From DASSBQ01 sp040981125 (GTDB lineage Bacteria > Nitrospirota > Nitrospiria > Nitrospirales > Nitrospiraceae): a stretch of DNA of 64,000 nucleotides. Each line of letters opens with the position of its first letter. Positions within the stretch are counted from its first letter, which is position 1. A program made the translations under genes and the position numbers. The DNA is taken from positions 1 to 64,000 of the forward strand of contig JANRMQ010000003.1 in NCBI GenBank assembly GCA_040981125.1, given 5' to 3'. Shown piece after piece: positions 34,736 to 42,868 of the stretch. The notes below the pieces were generated by a model. The model was not told where the DNA came from. It searched no databases and saw only the letters and a list, made by a program, of their open reading frames with translations.

Positions 34736-35734
34736 CTACGACCGAGGCAAGGCTTCCAAGACGGCGGCGACGAGAAGCGGCACCATAATCTCGTGGTGGC
34801 CTGTCAGCGCATAGCCTTTGCCGCCTTTCTGCGTGGGCCGGCGCACGACGTTCGTCAGGGGACGATAATGCGAGAGAAAATCCATGTTGACGGTCGTGAT
34901 GTCGCGCAGTTCGTGGCCCAAGTTCCGTCCCAATGAGACGGTCTTCAAGAAAACTTCGGGCAAGATGACCGCCGAGCCGACATTCACATAGACGCCGCCT
35001 TCCATTTCGGCGACCACGGCCGCCAAGCGACGAAAATCCAGTAACGAACAGGCGCCGATCGCCGCGCCGTCGGCCGAAGGATGCATGTGGATGATATCCG
35101 TGCCGAGCGCCACATGGACGGTGACGGGAATCCCCAGGCGCGCGCCGGTCGCCAACAGGCTCGTGGCCCGATAAGGGAATTGCGCCTTGTGTCCCAGGAT
35201 GTAGTGGCCCAATGATTCTCCCAACCCTTGGCCCGCCTTCATGCCCTGGACGATGGCCTCGTTGATCATCCGTCCGGTCTCTTCGGCCATGCCGAACCGG
35301 CCTGAATCGATTTCGGCATCCACTTCCTCGGACGTATGGCCCATCAATGCCAGTTCGAAGTCGTGAATGATGACCGCGCCGTTCATCGCAATGGCCGATA
35401 CGATGCCTCGCTCCATGAGATCGACGATGACGGGACCGAGTCCGACCTTGACGACATGCGCACCCATGCCAAAGATAACCGGCCGCCGCCGCCGGTGCGC
35501 GCGAACAATCGACTGCGCCACGGCTCTGAGCGATTTGACGGCCAGGATATCCGGAAGGGAGTCCAGAAAGGCTTTAAAGGAGCCACCGCGCTTCCAGACT
35601 TTCGCGAGATCGCCGAGCTGGACTTTGCTGTGGCGGCGCTGGAGCGGGTAGGTTTTGAGACGAGACACGTCGATGGGCTTGGGAAGGCTGGGACTGATAG
35701 GGGATCGACTGGGTCGGGTAGGTCTACTTCGCAA
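34736..35734 (-). CDS. deoxyhypusine-synthase-like conserved protein
   Basis: A 332-residue protein with a Rossmann-like glycine-rich core. The block GLGPVIVDLMERGIVSAI, followed by NGAVIIHDFELAL, resembles the bacterial deoxyhypusine-synthase-like family (GLGPLIIDLI..G.VDAIVTTGAN..HD). No lysine of the eIF5A modification reaction can be assigned, and bacteria lack eIF5A, so the activity is unknown. The best start is a TTG at 35734, with GAGGA eight bases upstream inside the end of gmhA. A GTG near 35668 is the alternative. Overlap with gmhA suggests a link to heptose or LPS synthesis. Confidence 0.6.
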   Translation of the reverse strand: MRSRPTRPSRSPISPSLPKPIDVSRLKTYPLQRRHSKVQLGDLAKVWKRGGSFKAFLDSLPDILAVKSLRAVAQSIVRAHRRRRPVIFGMGAHVVKVGLGPVIVDLMERGIVSAIAMNGAVIIHDFELALMGHTSEEVDAEIDSGRFGMAEETGRMINEAIVQGMKAGQGLGESLGHYILGHKAQFPYRATSLLATGARLGIPVTVHVALGTDIIHMHPSADGAAIGACSLLDFRRLAAVVAEMEGGVYVNVGSAVILPEVFLKTVSLGRNLGHELRDITTVNMDFLSHYRPLTNVVRRPTQKGGKGYALTGHHEIMVPLLVAAVLEALPRS

Positions 35735-36296
35735 AGACGTGGTCCTCGATCAGCTCGCAGAGCACATGGCCCAATGTTGCGTGACATTCTTGAATGCGCG
35801 CCGTCACGGTGGAGGGCACGATGAAGGCATAATCGACAGATGAAGCGAGCTTGCCGCCTGTGCCGCCGGTCCAGGCGATCGTGATCAGCCCTGCGTCACG
35901 TGCCGCCGCCACGCCCTTGAGCACATTGGGCGAATTGCCGCTTGTGCTGATGCCGATGGCGATGTCGCCCTTCCGCCCATGGGCCAGGACCTGGCGGGCA
36001 AAAGTTTCCTCAAATCCATAATCGTTGGCGATGCAGGTAATAGCCGCCATATCCGTGGCGAGCGCAAGCGCCGGCAGCGGCGCACGGTCCCGGTGGTACC
36101 GGCCGACGAACTCCGCGGCGATGTGCGAGGCGTCGGTGGAACTGCCGCCATTGCCGAACAAGAGCACTTTGTATCCGTCGCGGACGGCGCGGCCGATCAC
36201 CTGAGCGACTTGGGCGATTTGGGCGGCATGGGTGCGGGCGAATTGCCGTTTGATCTCCGCGCTGTCGTCGAAAACTTGGATGATACGGTCGGACAT
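35724..36296 (-). CDS. gmhA: phosphoheptose isomerase GmhA
   Basis: A 190-residue SIS-domain enzyme converting sedoheptulose-7-phosphate to D-glycero-D-manno-heptose-7-phosphate, the first step to ADP-heptose. The signature LLFGNGGSSTDASHIAAE, the loop GISTSGNSPNVL and the catalytic region QECHATLGHVLCELIEDH (with its Glu and His) are intact. The ATG at 36296 gives the usual length; the upstream ATG at 36332 adds 12 unlikely residues. It heads a gmhA, DHS-like, SprT-like, dinB series on the minus strand. Confidence 0.93.
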   Translation of the reverse strand: MSDRIIQVFDDSAEIKRQFARTHAAQIAQVAQVIGRAVRDGYKVLLFGNGGSSTDASHIAAEFVGRYHRDRAPLPALALATDMAAITCIANDYGFEETFARQVLAHGRKGDIAIGISTSGNSPNVLKGVAAARDAGLITIAWTGGTGGKLASSVDYAFIVPSTVTARIQECHATLGHVLCELIEDHVFAK

Positions 36297-36783
36297 GGAG
36301 CGGATTGTAGGGAAGCAAGAAAGGGGTGTCAAACGGCGCGCGTCCGGAAGCTTGAGGCCGGACGGGACGCTTTGCCGCGGAAGACACCTTCGGGGTTACC
36401 CGACTACGCCTTGCTCGCTCGCATCCTGTAAACTCGACCGCGGCGGTCTCACACAGTACAGGATTCGCCGTTGCCACAGCAGAGCAACGGCCGCAGGCTG
36501 CGGCAAGTCGGGTCCCACCCCCGCCGGCGATCAGCGGCAAAACCTCCCGTCCGACCTTCGCACCCTTTTCATAGCGCCACTTGATTTGGGGGCGGGCAGG
36601 CCGCGCCAATTCGGCAACGCCGGAGCACAAACCGGCTCTGATGCCCGCTTCAGCGATCTGGCGTTTCCGCCCAGGTCGGCGCTGAAGTCTCCTGCCGCCT
36701 GCTGCCGCTTAGACAAGAGGGAGAGCGAAGGGGCCGGCGATGTGCGGCAAAGGCTTTCCCGTCCGGCCATTGAAAATCAACAT
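36297..36783. other. intergenic stretch, no supported gene
   Basis: About 490 bases between divergent gmhA and fic. Open frames on the minus strand (up to 36770) have no start signals or family features. The segment around 36560-36780 is free of obvious coding bias. The gmhA promoter must lie near 36300-36350. Nothing else is evident. Confidence 0.35.
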
Positions 36784-36812
36784 TGAGCCGAATAAGCGTC
36801 CTATTCGGCTCA
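36784..36812. promoter_or_regulatory. operator dyad 1 upstream of fic
   Basis: TGAGCCGAATA (36784-36794) and TATTCGGCTCA (36802-36812) are perfect inverted repeats of 11 bases around a seven-base centre, 29 bases overall. The dyad at 36828-36856 has the same half-site and the same total length, with centres 44 bases apart (about four helical turns). It is likely the binding site of a repressor. Confidence 0.7.
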
Positions 36813-36827
36813 TGTTTTGCTCCTAAC

Positions 36828-36856
36828 TGAGCCGAATATATCTTATAATCGGCTCA
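36828..36856. promoter_or_regulatory. operator dyad 2 overlapping the fic -10 box and start codon
   Basis: TGAGCCGA (36828-36835) and TCGGCTCA (36849-36856) are inverted, with the inner bases nearly symmetric. The dyad contains a consensus -10 box TATAAT (36844-36849) and its last base is the A of the fic ATG. Occupancy would block the promoter. The -10 spacing places transcription start at or next to the ATG, predicting a leaderless mRNA. No good -35 box is seen, so an activator or extended contacts may be needed. Confidence 0.65.
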
Positions 36857-37959
36857 TGACATACAACTGGCAGCAGAATGACTGGCCTGAATTCCGGTAC
36901 AACTTGTCCGGTATCAATGATGTCTTGCTCGCTTTTGCTGAGAAAACCGGACGCGTAGATGGTCTGCTCAAGGGGTTGCCGGCGGACACCCAGGCGGAAG
37001 CAGCGATCGATATGATGGTTGCGGAAGCCGTAAAAACATCGGCCATCGAAGGTGAATATCTCAGCCGGGAGGACGTCATGTCCTCGATACGCAGGAATCT
37101 CGGTCTCGGTGGTCACACGAAGAGAAGTGGCGACAGGAGGGTTGAAGGAGCCGCCGCGTTAATGGTCGATGTACGCAATAGCTTAGCCGTTCCGCTTTCG
37201 CATGAAAAACTGTTCGAATGGCATCGCATGATCATGTCCGGTAGCAAGGGCATCCGAAGCGGGCGATGGCGGACTCATGCCGAACCGATGCAAGTGGTGT
37301 CCGGCCCGGTAGGCAAGGACAGGGTGCATTTCGAAGCGCCTCCTTCATCAAGGGTTCCGGCAGAGATGAAGCAGTTTATTGCATGGTTCAATGAAACCGG
37401 ACCGGGCGGCAAGCGGGAATTGAAGCAACCGGTCGTGCGTTCGGCTATCGCCCATGTTTATTTCGAATCCATTCACCCCTTCGAAGACGGGAACGGCAGG
37501 ATCGGCAGAGCGATCTCCGAGAAGGCGCTTTCGCAAGGACTCGGGCGGCCTGTAGTAATGAGCCTTTCGCAAGTCATCGAAGCGAAGAGAAGGCAATACT
37601 ACGCGGCGTTAAAGACGGCTCAACAATCGAACGAGATCACGCCCTGGATAGGCTGGTTTGTGACTACGGCGCTCGAGGCGCAAATGCTGGCTGAAGAACA
37701 GATTGATTTCACGCTAAAAAAGACGAGGATGTTTGATCGCTTCGGCGATCAACTGAATGAACGCCAGTTGCGAATGCTGCGGCGAATGCTTGAGGAAGGC
37801 CCGAAGGGCTTTGAAGGCGGGATGAGCGCCCAAAAATATATGTCCATCACGGGCGCATCCAAGGCCACGGCGACGCGGGATCTCCAAGATCTGGCAACGC
37901 AGGGACTGTTGGCTCCTTTCGGCGGCGGGCGCAGCCGGCGCTACAATCTGAATTTGTGA
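36856..37959 (+). CDS. Fic-family protein with DUF4172 N-terminus and winged-helix C-terminus
   Basis: A 367-residue protein. An N-terminal DUF4172-like region (WQQNDWPEFRY) carries the inhibitory motif TSAIEG (61-66), so it is a class II Fic with built-in autoinhibition. The catalytic motif HPFEDGNGRIGR starts at His207, and the flap MQVVSGPVGKDRVHFEAPP precedes it. The enzyme is expected to AMPylate a protein target. The C-terminal 55 residues (MSITGASKATATRDLQDL) form a winged helix. That domain probably binds the two dyads overlapping the promoter, giving autoregulation (inference). No partner gene is adjacent. Confidence 0.88.
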   Translation: MTYNWQQNDWPEFRYNLSGINDVLLAFAEKTGRVDGLLKGLPADTQAEAAIDMMVAEAVKTSAIEGEYLSREDVMSSIRRNLGLGGHTKRSGDRRVEGAAALMVDVRNSLAVPLSHEKLFEWHRMIMSGSKGIRSGRWRTHAEPMQVVSGPVGKDRVHFEAPPSSRVPAEMKQFIAWFNETGPGGKRELKQPVVRSAIAHVYFESIHPFEDGNGRIGRAISEKALSQGLGRPVVMSLSQVIEAKRRQYYAALKTAQQSNEITPWIGWFVTTALEAQMLAEEQIDFTLKKTRMFDRFGDQLNERQLRMLRRMLEEGPKGFEGGMSAQKYMSITGASKATATRDLQDLATQGLLAPFGGGRSRRYNLNL

Positions 37960-38025
37960 TTGCGCCTATGGCAGGTCTGAACACTTCTTTCATTGCTCTC
38001 TCTTTGATGGGATAGGAAAAAAGGA

Positions 38026-38961
38026 TCATTTCCCCGGTGGCTGCGGCGGGCGTTTGGCGATCATGTTCATCGCTAAAGCCAGCATGGATCCGACGTCCGC
38101 GACGTTGGCCGGCAAGACCAGCGTATTGCTGGTTTTGGCGAGTTCGCCGAATTTGCCGATGTATTGTTCCGCGACGCGCAATTGAACCGCTTCATAGCCG
38201 CCCGGGATCTGCGTAGACTCGGCGACCTTGCGAAGTCCTTCCGCCGTCGCCGTCGCGATGGCCGTGATGGCCGCGGCCGCTCCTTCCGCCTCGTTGATCT
38301 GTTGCTGCTTCTTGGCTTCCGAGGCTTTAATCACCTGCTGCTTCTCGCCTTCGGCCTGATTGATCGCTGCGTCCCGTTCGCCTTCCGAGGTCAGGATCAC
38401 GGCCCGCTTCTCGCGCTCCGCGCGCATCTGCTTTTCCATGGCGTTGAGAACATCTTTCGGCGGCGTGATGTTCTTGATCTCATACCGCAAGACCTTGATG
38501 CCCCAGGGTTCCGAGGCCTTGTCCAATTCGTTGACAACCTGCGTGTTGATATTGGTCCGTTCTTCGAACGTGCGATCCAATTCGATTTTACCGACCTCGC
38601 TGCGAAGGGCCGTCTGAGCCAGTTGCGTGATCGCGAACCGATGGTCGTTGATCCCATAAGACGCGCGTTGCGGGTCGAGGATCTTGAGATAGATGATGCC
38701 GTCTATTGAGACCTGAACATTGTCGCGGGTGATGCAGATTTGTTCGGGGATATCGATCGCCGTTTCCTTGAGCGAGTGTTTGTATTGGACCGAATCGATA
38801 AAGGGCACGAGAATGTGGAAGCCGGCGCCCAGCGTCCGTGAATAGCGCCCCAATCGTTCCACGACGTAGGCGCTCTGCTGGGGCACGATGCGCGCGGTCT
38901 TGGCGATGACGAGCAGCACGAGAAACGACAGAATGATGACGACCAATAATCCACCGGACAT
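38026..38961 (-). CDS. SPFH/band-7 paraslipin
   Basis: A 311-residue stomatin-like membrane protein. An N-terminal hydrophobic helix (LLVVIILSFLVLLVIA) is followed by the band-7 domain (RIVPQQSAYVVERLGRY, FHILVPFIDSVQYKHSLKE), a coiled-coil rich in Ala, Glu and Lys (AINQAEGEKQQVIKASEAKK) and a C-terminal oligomerisation part. It probably forms membrane scaffolds with NfeD, encoded directly upstream. The ATG at 38961 has GGAGG eight bases ahead. The ATG at 38976 overlaps the nfeD stop (TAATG) and is an alternative. Confidence 0.9.
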   Translation of the reverse strand: MSGGLLVVIILSFLVLLVIAKTARIVPQQSAYVVERLGRYSRTLGAGFHILVPFIDSVQYKHSLKETAIDIPEQICITRDNVQVSIDGIIYLKILDPQRASYGINDHRFAITQLAQTALRSEVGKIELDRTFEERTNINTQVVNELDKASEPWGIKVLRYEIKNITPPKDVLNAMEKQMRAEREKRAVILTSEGERDAAINQAEGEKQQVIKASEAKKQQQINEAEGAAAAITAIATATAEGLRKVAESTQIPGGYEAVQLRVAEQYIGKFGELAKTSNTLVLPANVADVGSMLALAMNMIAKRPPQPPGK

Positions 38962-38975
38962 AGCGCTGTCCTCCA

Positions 38976-39410
38976 TTATTCTCCTTCGATCCACAGGGTG
39001 AGGCCTTCAACCTGTATGACGCGACCCCGTTGTCCTTTCGTCAACGAGACTGCACCGGTATTCTTGGCGTTCCACACCGTGCCCCGCAATTCCGCCTTGC
39101 CGTACGCGCCCGGCGCGAGATCTTCCTGCATCGAAGCCATCTCTCCAATTACCCCGTCCTCCACGTGTTCGTCCGGCGGCCGTGCTTCGGTGAGGCGGCG
39201 GAGGGGATTGCGGAAAAGCAGCAGAGAAGTGATTGAGAAAACGGAAAACAGAAGCCATTGCGCCCACTCGTTGGCCACGATGTGAAAGCCGGCCGCCGCA
39301 CCGACGACGAGCGCGGCCAGGCCGAAAAAAAAGATATAGAATCCGCCCGGCGTCATAATTTCGATGCCGAACAAAATGAGTCCCAAGAAAAGCCACAGCC
39401 ACCAGATCAT
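38976..39410 (-). CDS. NfeD family membrane protein
   Basis: A 144-residue short-form NfeD. Three or four transmembrane helices occupy the first 75 residues (WWLWLFLGLILFGIEIMTPG and on). A C-terminal OB-fold follows (GAYGKAELRGTVWNAKN, GQRGRVIQVEGLTLWIEGE). Such proteins pair with SPFH proteins, and the paraslipin gene starts at its stop codon. The ATG at 39410 begins the first helix directly; the frame extends 33 bases further upstream without need. Confidence 0.88.
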   Translation of the reverse strand: MIWWLWLFLGLILFGIEIMTPGGFYIFFFGLAALVVGAAAGFHIVANEWAQWLLFSVFSITSLLLFRNPLRRLTEARPPDEHVEDGVIGEMASMQEDLAPGAYGKAELRGTVWNAKNTGAVSLTKGQRGRVIQVEGLTLWIEGE

Positions 39411-39504
39411 TGCGTCTGCTCCACGGTATGCCGGTGCGGCCAAGTTACCTGCAAAAGTCTAGGCGTCTTTGCGTAGAGCGTCAAGGACGGACCGCCGACC
39501 CGCA

Positions 39505-39542
39505 TTGAAGTGCCGCGGAACGGATGCTATAGTCGGTCGATA
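39505..39542 (+). promoter_or_regulatory. predicted sigma-70 promoter of the CARF gene
   Basis: TTGAAG (39505-39510) and TATAGT (39528-39533) are separated by exactly 17 bases. The expected transcription start near 39540 lies two or three bases before the ATG at 39542. No ribosome-binding site exists upstream, so the mRNA is predicted to be almost leaderless. Confidence 0.55.
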
Positions 39543-40804
39543 TGCCCGCCGATATGACCGTGAAAGCTTTGCTGCTCGCCTTGACCGATGCGCCGGATCT
39601 GGCCGTGTATGTGATCAACCGGCTGAACCCCGAATTGCTGTGCTTCTTCGCGCCGGAGACTATGAAATACCATATCGAGCAATCGGTGCAACCTAAGATC
39701 CAACAGATGCCCAAGCGTTGGGACTGCATTGTGACGCCCAATGCCGGCGATGTCATCGTCTGTCATCAAACGCTTTCCCGCACGATTCATGATCTGTTCC
39801 GGGCGTGGGAGGTGCAGGCGGGTGAGGTCGTGGTCGATTTGACCGGCGCGACGCCGGCGATGGCGGCTGCGTTGGCTTCCACGACCCTGCCATGGACTTC
39901 GCGCCTGGTCATGCTCACCGATGTTCAAGGGGACCGCCAGGCGGACGACAGCGCCATCATCATCGAAGGCCGGCAGAAGACCTGGCTCCAGGGCAATCCA
40001 TGGGACGAAGCGGCTCAATTTGCCAGACGCGAGGCGTGCGACTCCTTCAATCGCGGAGCGTTCCGCCCGGCGCGCCTCCTGTTCCACAACTTAGAAATGC
40101 GGGTCAGCGGCGGACAGAAACCCCTGTATCGCGCCCTCGCCGATTTATCCGACGGCTATGGATTATGGGACCAACTGCAGTATCGCCTGGCCTGGGAGAA
40201 GATCAAAGTGGCGCTGAAGGCCCTCGACATGGCGTCGTTGTGGGGCGGGCCTCCGGGACTCAAGGCGCTGCTGCCGGCGATCAAGGCGAACAGCGCATTT
40301 CTGGAAAAGCTCGTACTGGATCCGTCCGAAGTCAAAGACCTGGTCGGGCCGGATTTGTTGGCCCATGCCCATCGACGTGCGCAAGCGCATCATGACAGCG
40401 AAGGGGCGATGGTGGTGTTGGTGCGGGCCTTGGAAGCGCTGGCGCAACGGCAACTGTTCAAGCAATATGGCGTCAAGACCTGGGATGTGCGGCCTGAGCA
40501 ATTGCCGCAAGCCTTACAGGAAACTTGCCGGACCTGTTACCTGGACGATGTGGACGGCAAGTACAAGCTGCCGCTGCAGAGCCAATTCCGCGCGCTCGCC
40601 GGTTTAGGCGACCAGATGGGGCAGGTCTTCTTGCGGGAGTGGCCGAAAATGAAGCCGTTGTTGGATGCAGCGAATCATGCCGTTCTTGGCCACGGATTTG
40701 AACCGATCAAAATGGAGCGATTCCACCAACTCTACGAGATTGTCCTGAAACTGACCGGCGTGGCCGAATCGTCGCTCCCGAAGTTTCCGAGCTTGAACCT
40801 CTAG
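39542..40804 (+). CDS. CARF-HEPN protein, TIGR02710 (Cas02710) family
   Basis: A 420-residue protein. The N-terminal CARF domain (1-135) has the ligand-loop motif VVDLTGATPAMAAAL near residue 98, corresponding to DLTGGTKxM in relatives. The rest is helical (SFNRGAFRPARLLFHNL, LYRALADLSDGYGLWD), as in TIGR02710 proteins, and ends in the HEPN region. Where relatives carry an RNxxxxxH ribonuclease motif, this protein reads DAANHAVLGHG: Ala377 replaces the catalytic Arg while His384 remains. It may therefore bind cyclic oligoadenylate or a related ligand without cutting RNA. No CRISPR array or type III genes are in the window. An ATG at 39554 is an alternative start. Confidence 0.78.
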   Translation: MPADMTVKALLLALTDAPDLAVYVINRLNPELLCFFAPETMKYHIEQSVQPKIQQMPKRWDCIVTPNAGDVIVCHQTLSRTIHDLFRAWEVQAGEVVVDLTGATPAMAAALASTTLPWTSRLVMLTDVQGDRQADDSAIIIEGRQKTWLQGNPWDEAAQFARREACDSFNRGAFRPARLLFHNLEMRVSGGQKPLYRALADLSDGYGLWDQLQYRLAWEKIKVALKALDMASLWGGPPGLKALLPAIKANSAFLEKLVLDPSEVKDLVGPDLLAHAHRRAQAHHDSEGAMVVLVRALEALAQRQLFKQYGVKTWDVRPEQLPQALQETCRTCYLDDVDGKYKLPLQSQFRALAGLGDQMGQVFLREWPKMKPLLDAANHAVLGHGFEPIKMERFHQLYEIVLKLTGVAESSLPKFPSLNL

Positions 40805-40820
40805 TGAAGCGGCTATCGAA

Positions 40821-41219
40821 ATGGATATCCGCATCTACTACGAAGACACCGACTGCGGCGGAGTCGTCTACTACGCCAATTATTTGAAATATTTTGAACG
40901 GGCGCGGACCCATTTTCTGGAGGAGCGCGGGTTGTCGGTCGCCGGCCTTATCGAACAGGGGACGCAGTTTTTGGTCGTCCACGCGGAGATCGATTATCGA
41001 TCACCGGGCCGGTATGGCGAGACCCTGGAGATCGAGACCAAGTTGTCGGAGATCGGACAAGCTTCGCTTACGTTCGCACATGTAATGCGCGAACGTACCA
41101 GTCAACGGATCATCGTCGAGGGCTCGGCCAAGCTGGTTACAGTAGACAATCAACTGAAAGTGAAGCGGCTCGACCAGCCTTTGGTGGCGGCGCTGCAAGC
41201 GCCGCCGACGAGGAGTTAA
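40821..41219 (+). CDS. ybgC: YbgC-type acyl-CoA thioesterase
   Basis: A 132-residue hot-dog-fold thioesterase. The active-site segment IRIYYEDTDCGGVVYYANYL contains the catalytic Asp and the Tyr-Ala-Asn stretch, followed by FERARTHFLEERG. In E. coli the enzyme is encoded with the Tol-Pal system and acts on acyl-CoA or acyl-ACP in phospholipid metabolism. No tol genes are seen here. The stop codon overlaps the ATG of the 37-residue peptide (TAATG). Confidence 0.92.
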   Translation: MDIRIYYEDTDCGGVVYYANYLKYFERARTHFLEERGLSVAGLIEQGTQFLVVHAEIDYRSPGRYGETLEIETKLSEIGQASLTFAHVMRERTSQRIIVEGSAKLVTVDNQLKVKRLDQPLVAALQAPPTRS

Positions 41220-41332
41220 TGGATAAATTAGGAACATGGCTGGCCGTGGCCGGCGTCGTAATCGGATTCATCGTGCTCGCATGGCTGTTGTTTTCGGACA
41301 ACCCCGCCGATAAGAAAAAGAAGAAGTCCTAA
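41219..41332 (+). CDS. 37-residue single-pass membrane peptide
   Basis: A short gene whose ATG overlaps the ybgC TAA (TAATG), with GAGGAG just upstream. The peptide has one transmembrane helix (WLAVAGVVIGFIVLAWLLF, residues 7-25) and a short tail ending in a run of five Lys and Ser, predicting a cytoplasmic C-terminus. Translational coupling to ybgC and the clean topology support expression. The function is unknown. Confidence 0.65.
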   Translation: MDKLGTWLAVAGVVIGFIVLAWLLFSDNPADKKKKKS

Positions 41333-41490
41333 GCTCTCGAATCTCGACGAGTAACTTCTGGGTGATGTTCCGCTGGGATCGAATTTCGTGCGTAGTGCCC
41401 AACGCCGTGGACGACATAAGACGTCCACGAGACCGGAACTGCCAGATTCGCGCACCGGCGAGAGCGGTTGTCTACTTTCTGCCTATCAAC

Positions 41491-42834
41491 TCAGGTAGCC
41501 GCCGCGATGGCCGAAGCCACGGCGTAGACGACCTGCGCGTTATGGATGTCCCCGTGGTCCCTGATGAAGTGAGTCGTGTTGAGGTTGTGCATTCGTCCGT
41601 TCGTCAGGCTATAAGGTTTGTTCACGTCAAGCAGCGACTCATCCACGGCTTCGGGGGTTTTTTGAGCTCCGTTCCGGCCGATGCCGCCGTACTTATCGTT
41701 CTTGTCTCCGATGCCGGCCGCAACCTGCCCAGCGAGCAGTGAGGCGATGGGATAGGCCAAGCCGACGGCCTTGTCGTTGTCCGTGCAGGTGATGATTGTC
41801 GGCCCCGCGACCGCCTGCCCCGTGAGAATCCGCCGGAATGTGCCGTCGCTTGCCCCGTCCCATTTTTGGGAAAATCCATAGTGGGAGAAAGCCGCTTGGA
41901 GCAGCGACAAAGAACTGATCTTCAACGTTGATGTGCCGTCGGTCCCCGCGACCGCGGCGGTAACCAGCCGTCCGCCGAAGCTGTGGCCGACGAGGTGCAA
42001 TTTGATTCCCGGCTGCTGAGAGGCGATCTCTCGGAGTAAGGGGTTCAGCCCGTTGGCTCCAACCGTTCCCGCCCGTTCTTTCATTTGATAGTAGGTGGTG
42101 TAGTTCAGCACATTGCGGACACCAGACCAAATCCCGCTGAAAAATTCCCCCAGCCCCGCGGCTCCGCCGGCCCCGATATTTGCCGCGCCGCCCGTTCCGA
42201 TAGCCGCAGCGCCTCCGGCTTGTGCCGGCGCATGGGCGACCGTGAATGAGACGGGCTTGCTGAGCTTCTCCAACACCTCTCCGGGAGGAGTTGCGAAAAA
42301 GCTCTTGGACCCGTCCTCTTCTTCCGCTGTTCCCTTGCGAATCAACGAACGGACCTTTTCGATGAATTCCTTCCGGGTGGCCGAGCTATCTTCAAGCTTA
42401 GGCAAGAGTTGCTGCAGCTCGTCCAGCGTGCGGTCCGCATGAGGCGAATCGAACGTGCCCTTGAGGTCGGCCAACTTGGCCTTCATCGCTACCATACCGG
42501 TCAGGGAGCTCACCCCTGCGGCGCCGCTCGGGATGAGCTCCTTTTCTTCGAATCTTTTCGACGGCCAGAGGACACCCAGAACGGCGAGCTTCCGCTGAGC
42601 AAGGCCGGGGGTTGCGCCCGAATCGATCAGCGCGCGCAGGTTCGCGAAGAACAACCGATACAGCTCATTCGCTTCCGCCATGTTATTGTTCCATCCATGG
42701 GAAATGATGATCAGATCGGTCGCTCCGCCCTGCGTCAGGAATTCTTTCAAGGCCGTGATTTGGGCGGGGTCGTGGACCGAAGCCTCTTTCGTGAACTCCA
42801 AGGGAAAGTAAGGAAAGTCGGACAGTCGTTCCAT
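41491..42834 (-). CDS. alpha/beta hydrolase with Gly/Ala-rich insertion
   Basis: A 447-residue hydrolase. LIIISHGWNNNMAEA forms the oxyanion region near residue 40 and LHLVGHSFGGRLV contains the nucleophile Ser. A long helical insertion lies between them and includes a Gly/Ala-rich stretch (AIGTGGAANIGAGGAAGLG). The late His could be in THFIRDHGDIHN. No signal peptide is visible. The start at 42834 is set by GAGGAGG five bases upstream; a longer frame reaches into the subtilase gene and is rejected. It follows the subtilase by 34 bases and is likely co-transcribed. The substrate is unknown. Confidence 0.75.
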   Translation of the reverse strand: MERLSDFPYFPLEFTKEASVHDPAQITALKEFLTQGGATDLIIISHGWNNNMAEANELYRLFFANLRALIDSGATPGLAQRKLAVLGVLWPSKRFEEKELIPSGAAGVSSLTGMVAMKAKLADLKGTFDSPHADRTLDELQQLLPKLEDSSATRKEFIEKVRSLIRKGTAEEEDGSKSFFATPPGEVLEKLSKPVSFTVAHAPAQAGGAAAIGTGGAANIGAGGAAGLGEFFSGIWSGVRNVLNYTTYYQMKERAGTVGANGLNPLLREIASQQPGIKLHLVGHSFGGRLVTAAVAGTDGTSTLKISSLSLLQAAFSHYGFSQKWDGASDGTFRRILTGQAVAGPTIITCTDNDKAVGLAYPIASLLAGQVAAGIGDKNDKYGGIGRNGAQKTPEAVDESLLDVNKPYSLTNGRMHNLNTTHFIRDHGDIHNAQVVYAVASAIAAAT

Positions 42835-42868
42835 GGCAACCTCCTCTGCATCTACATCTCTCAGTGCC

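Noticed and set aside
39542..41219. Possible CRISPR-Cas locus around the CARF protein
   Set aside because: No repeat array and no other cas-type gene on either side; only the CARF-HEPN protein supports a CRISPR link.
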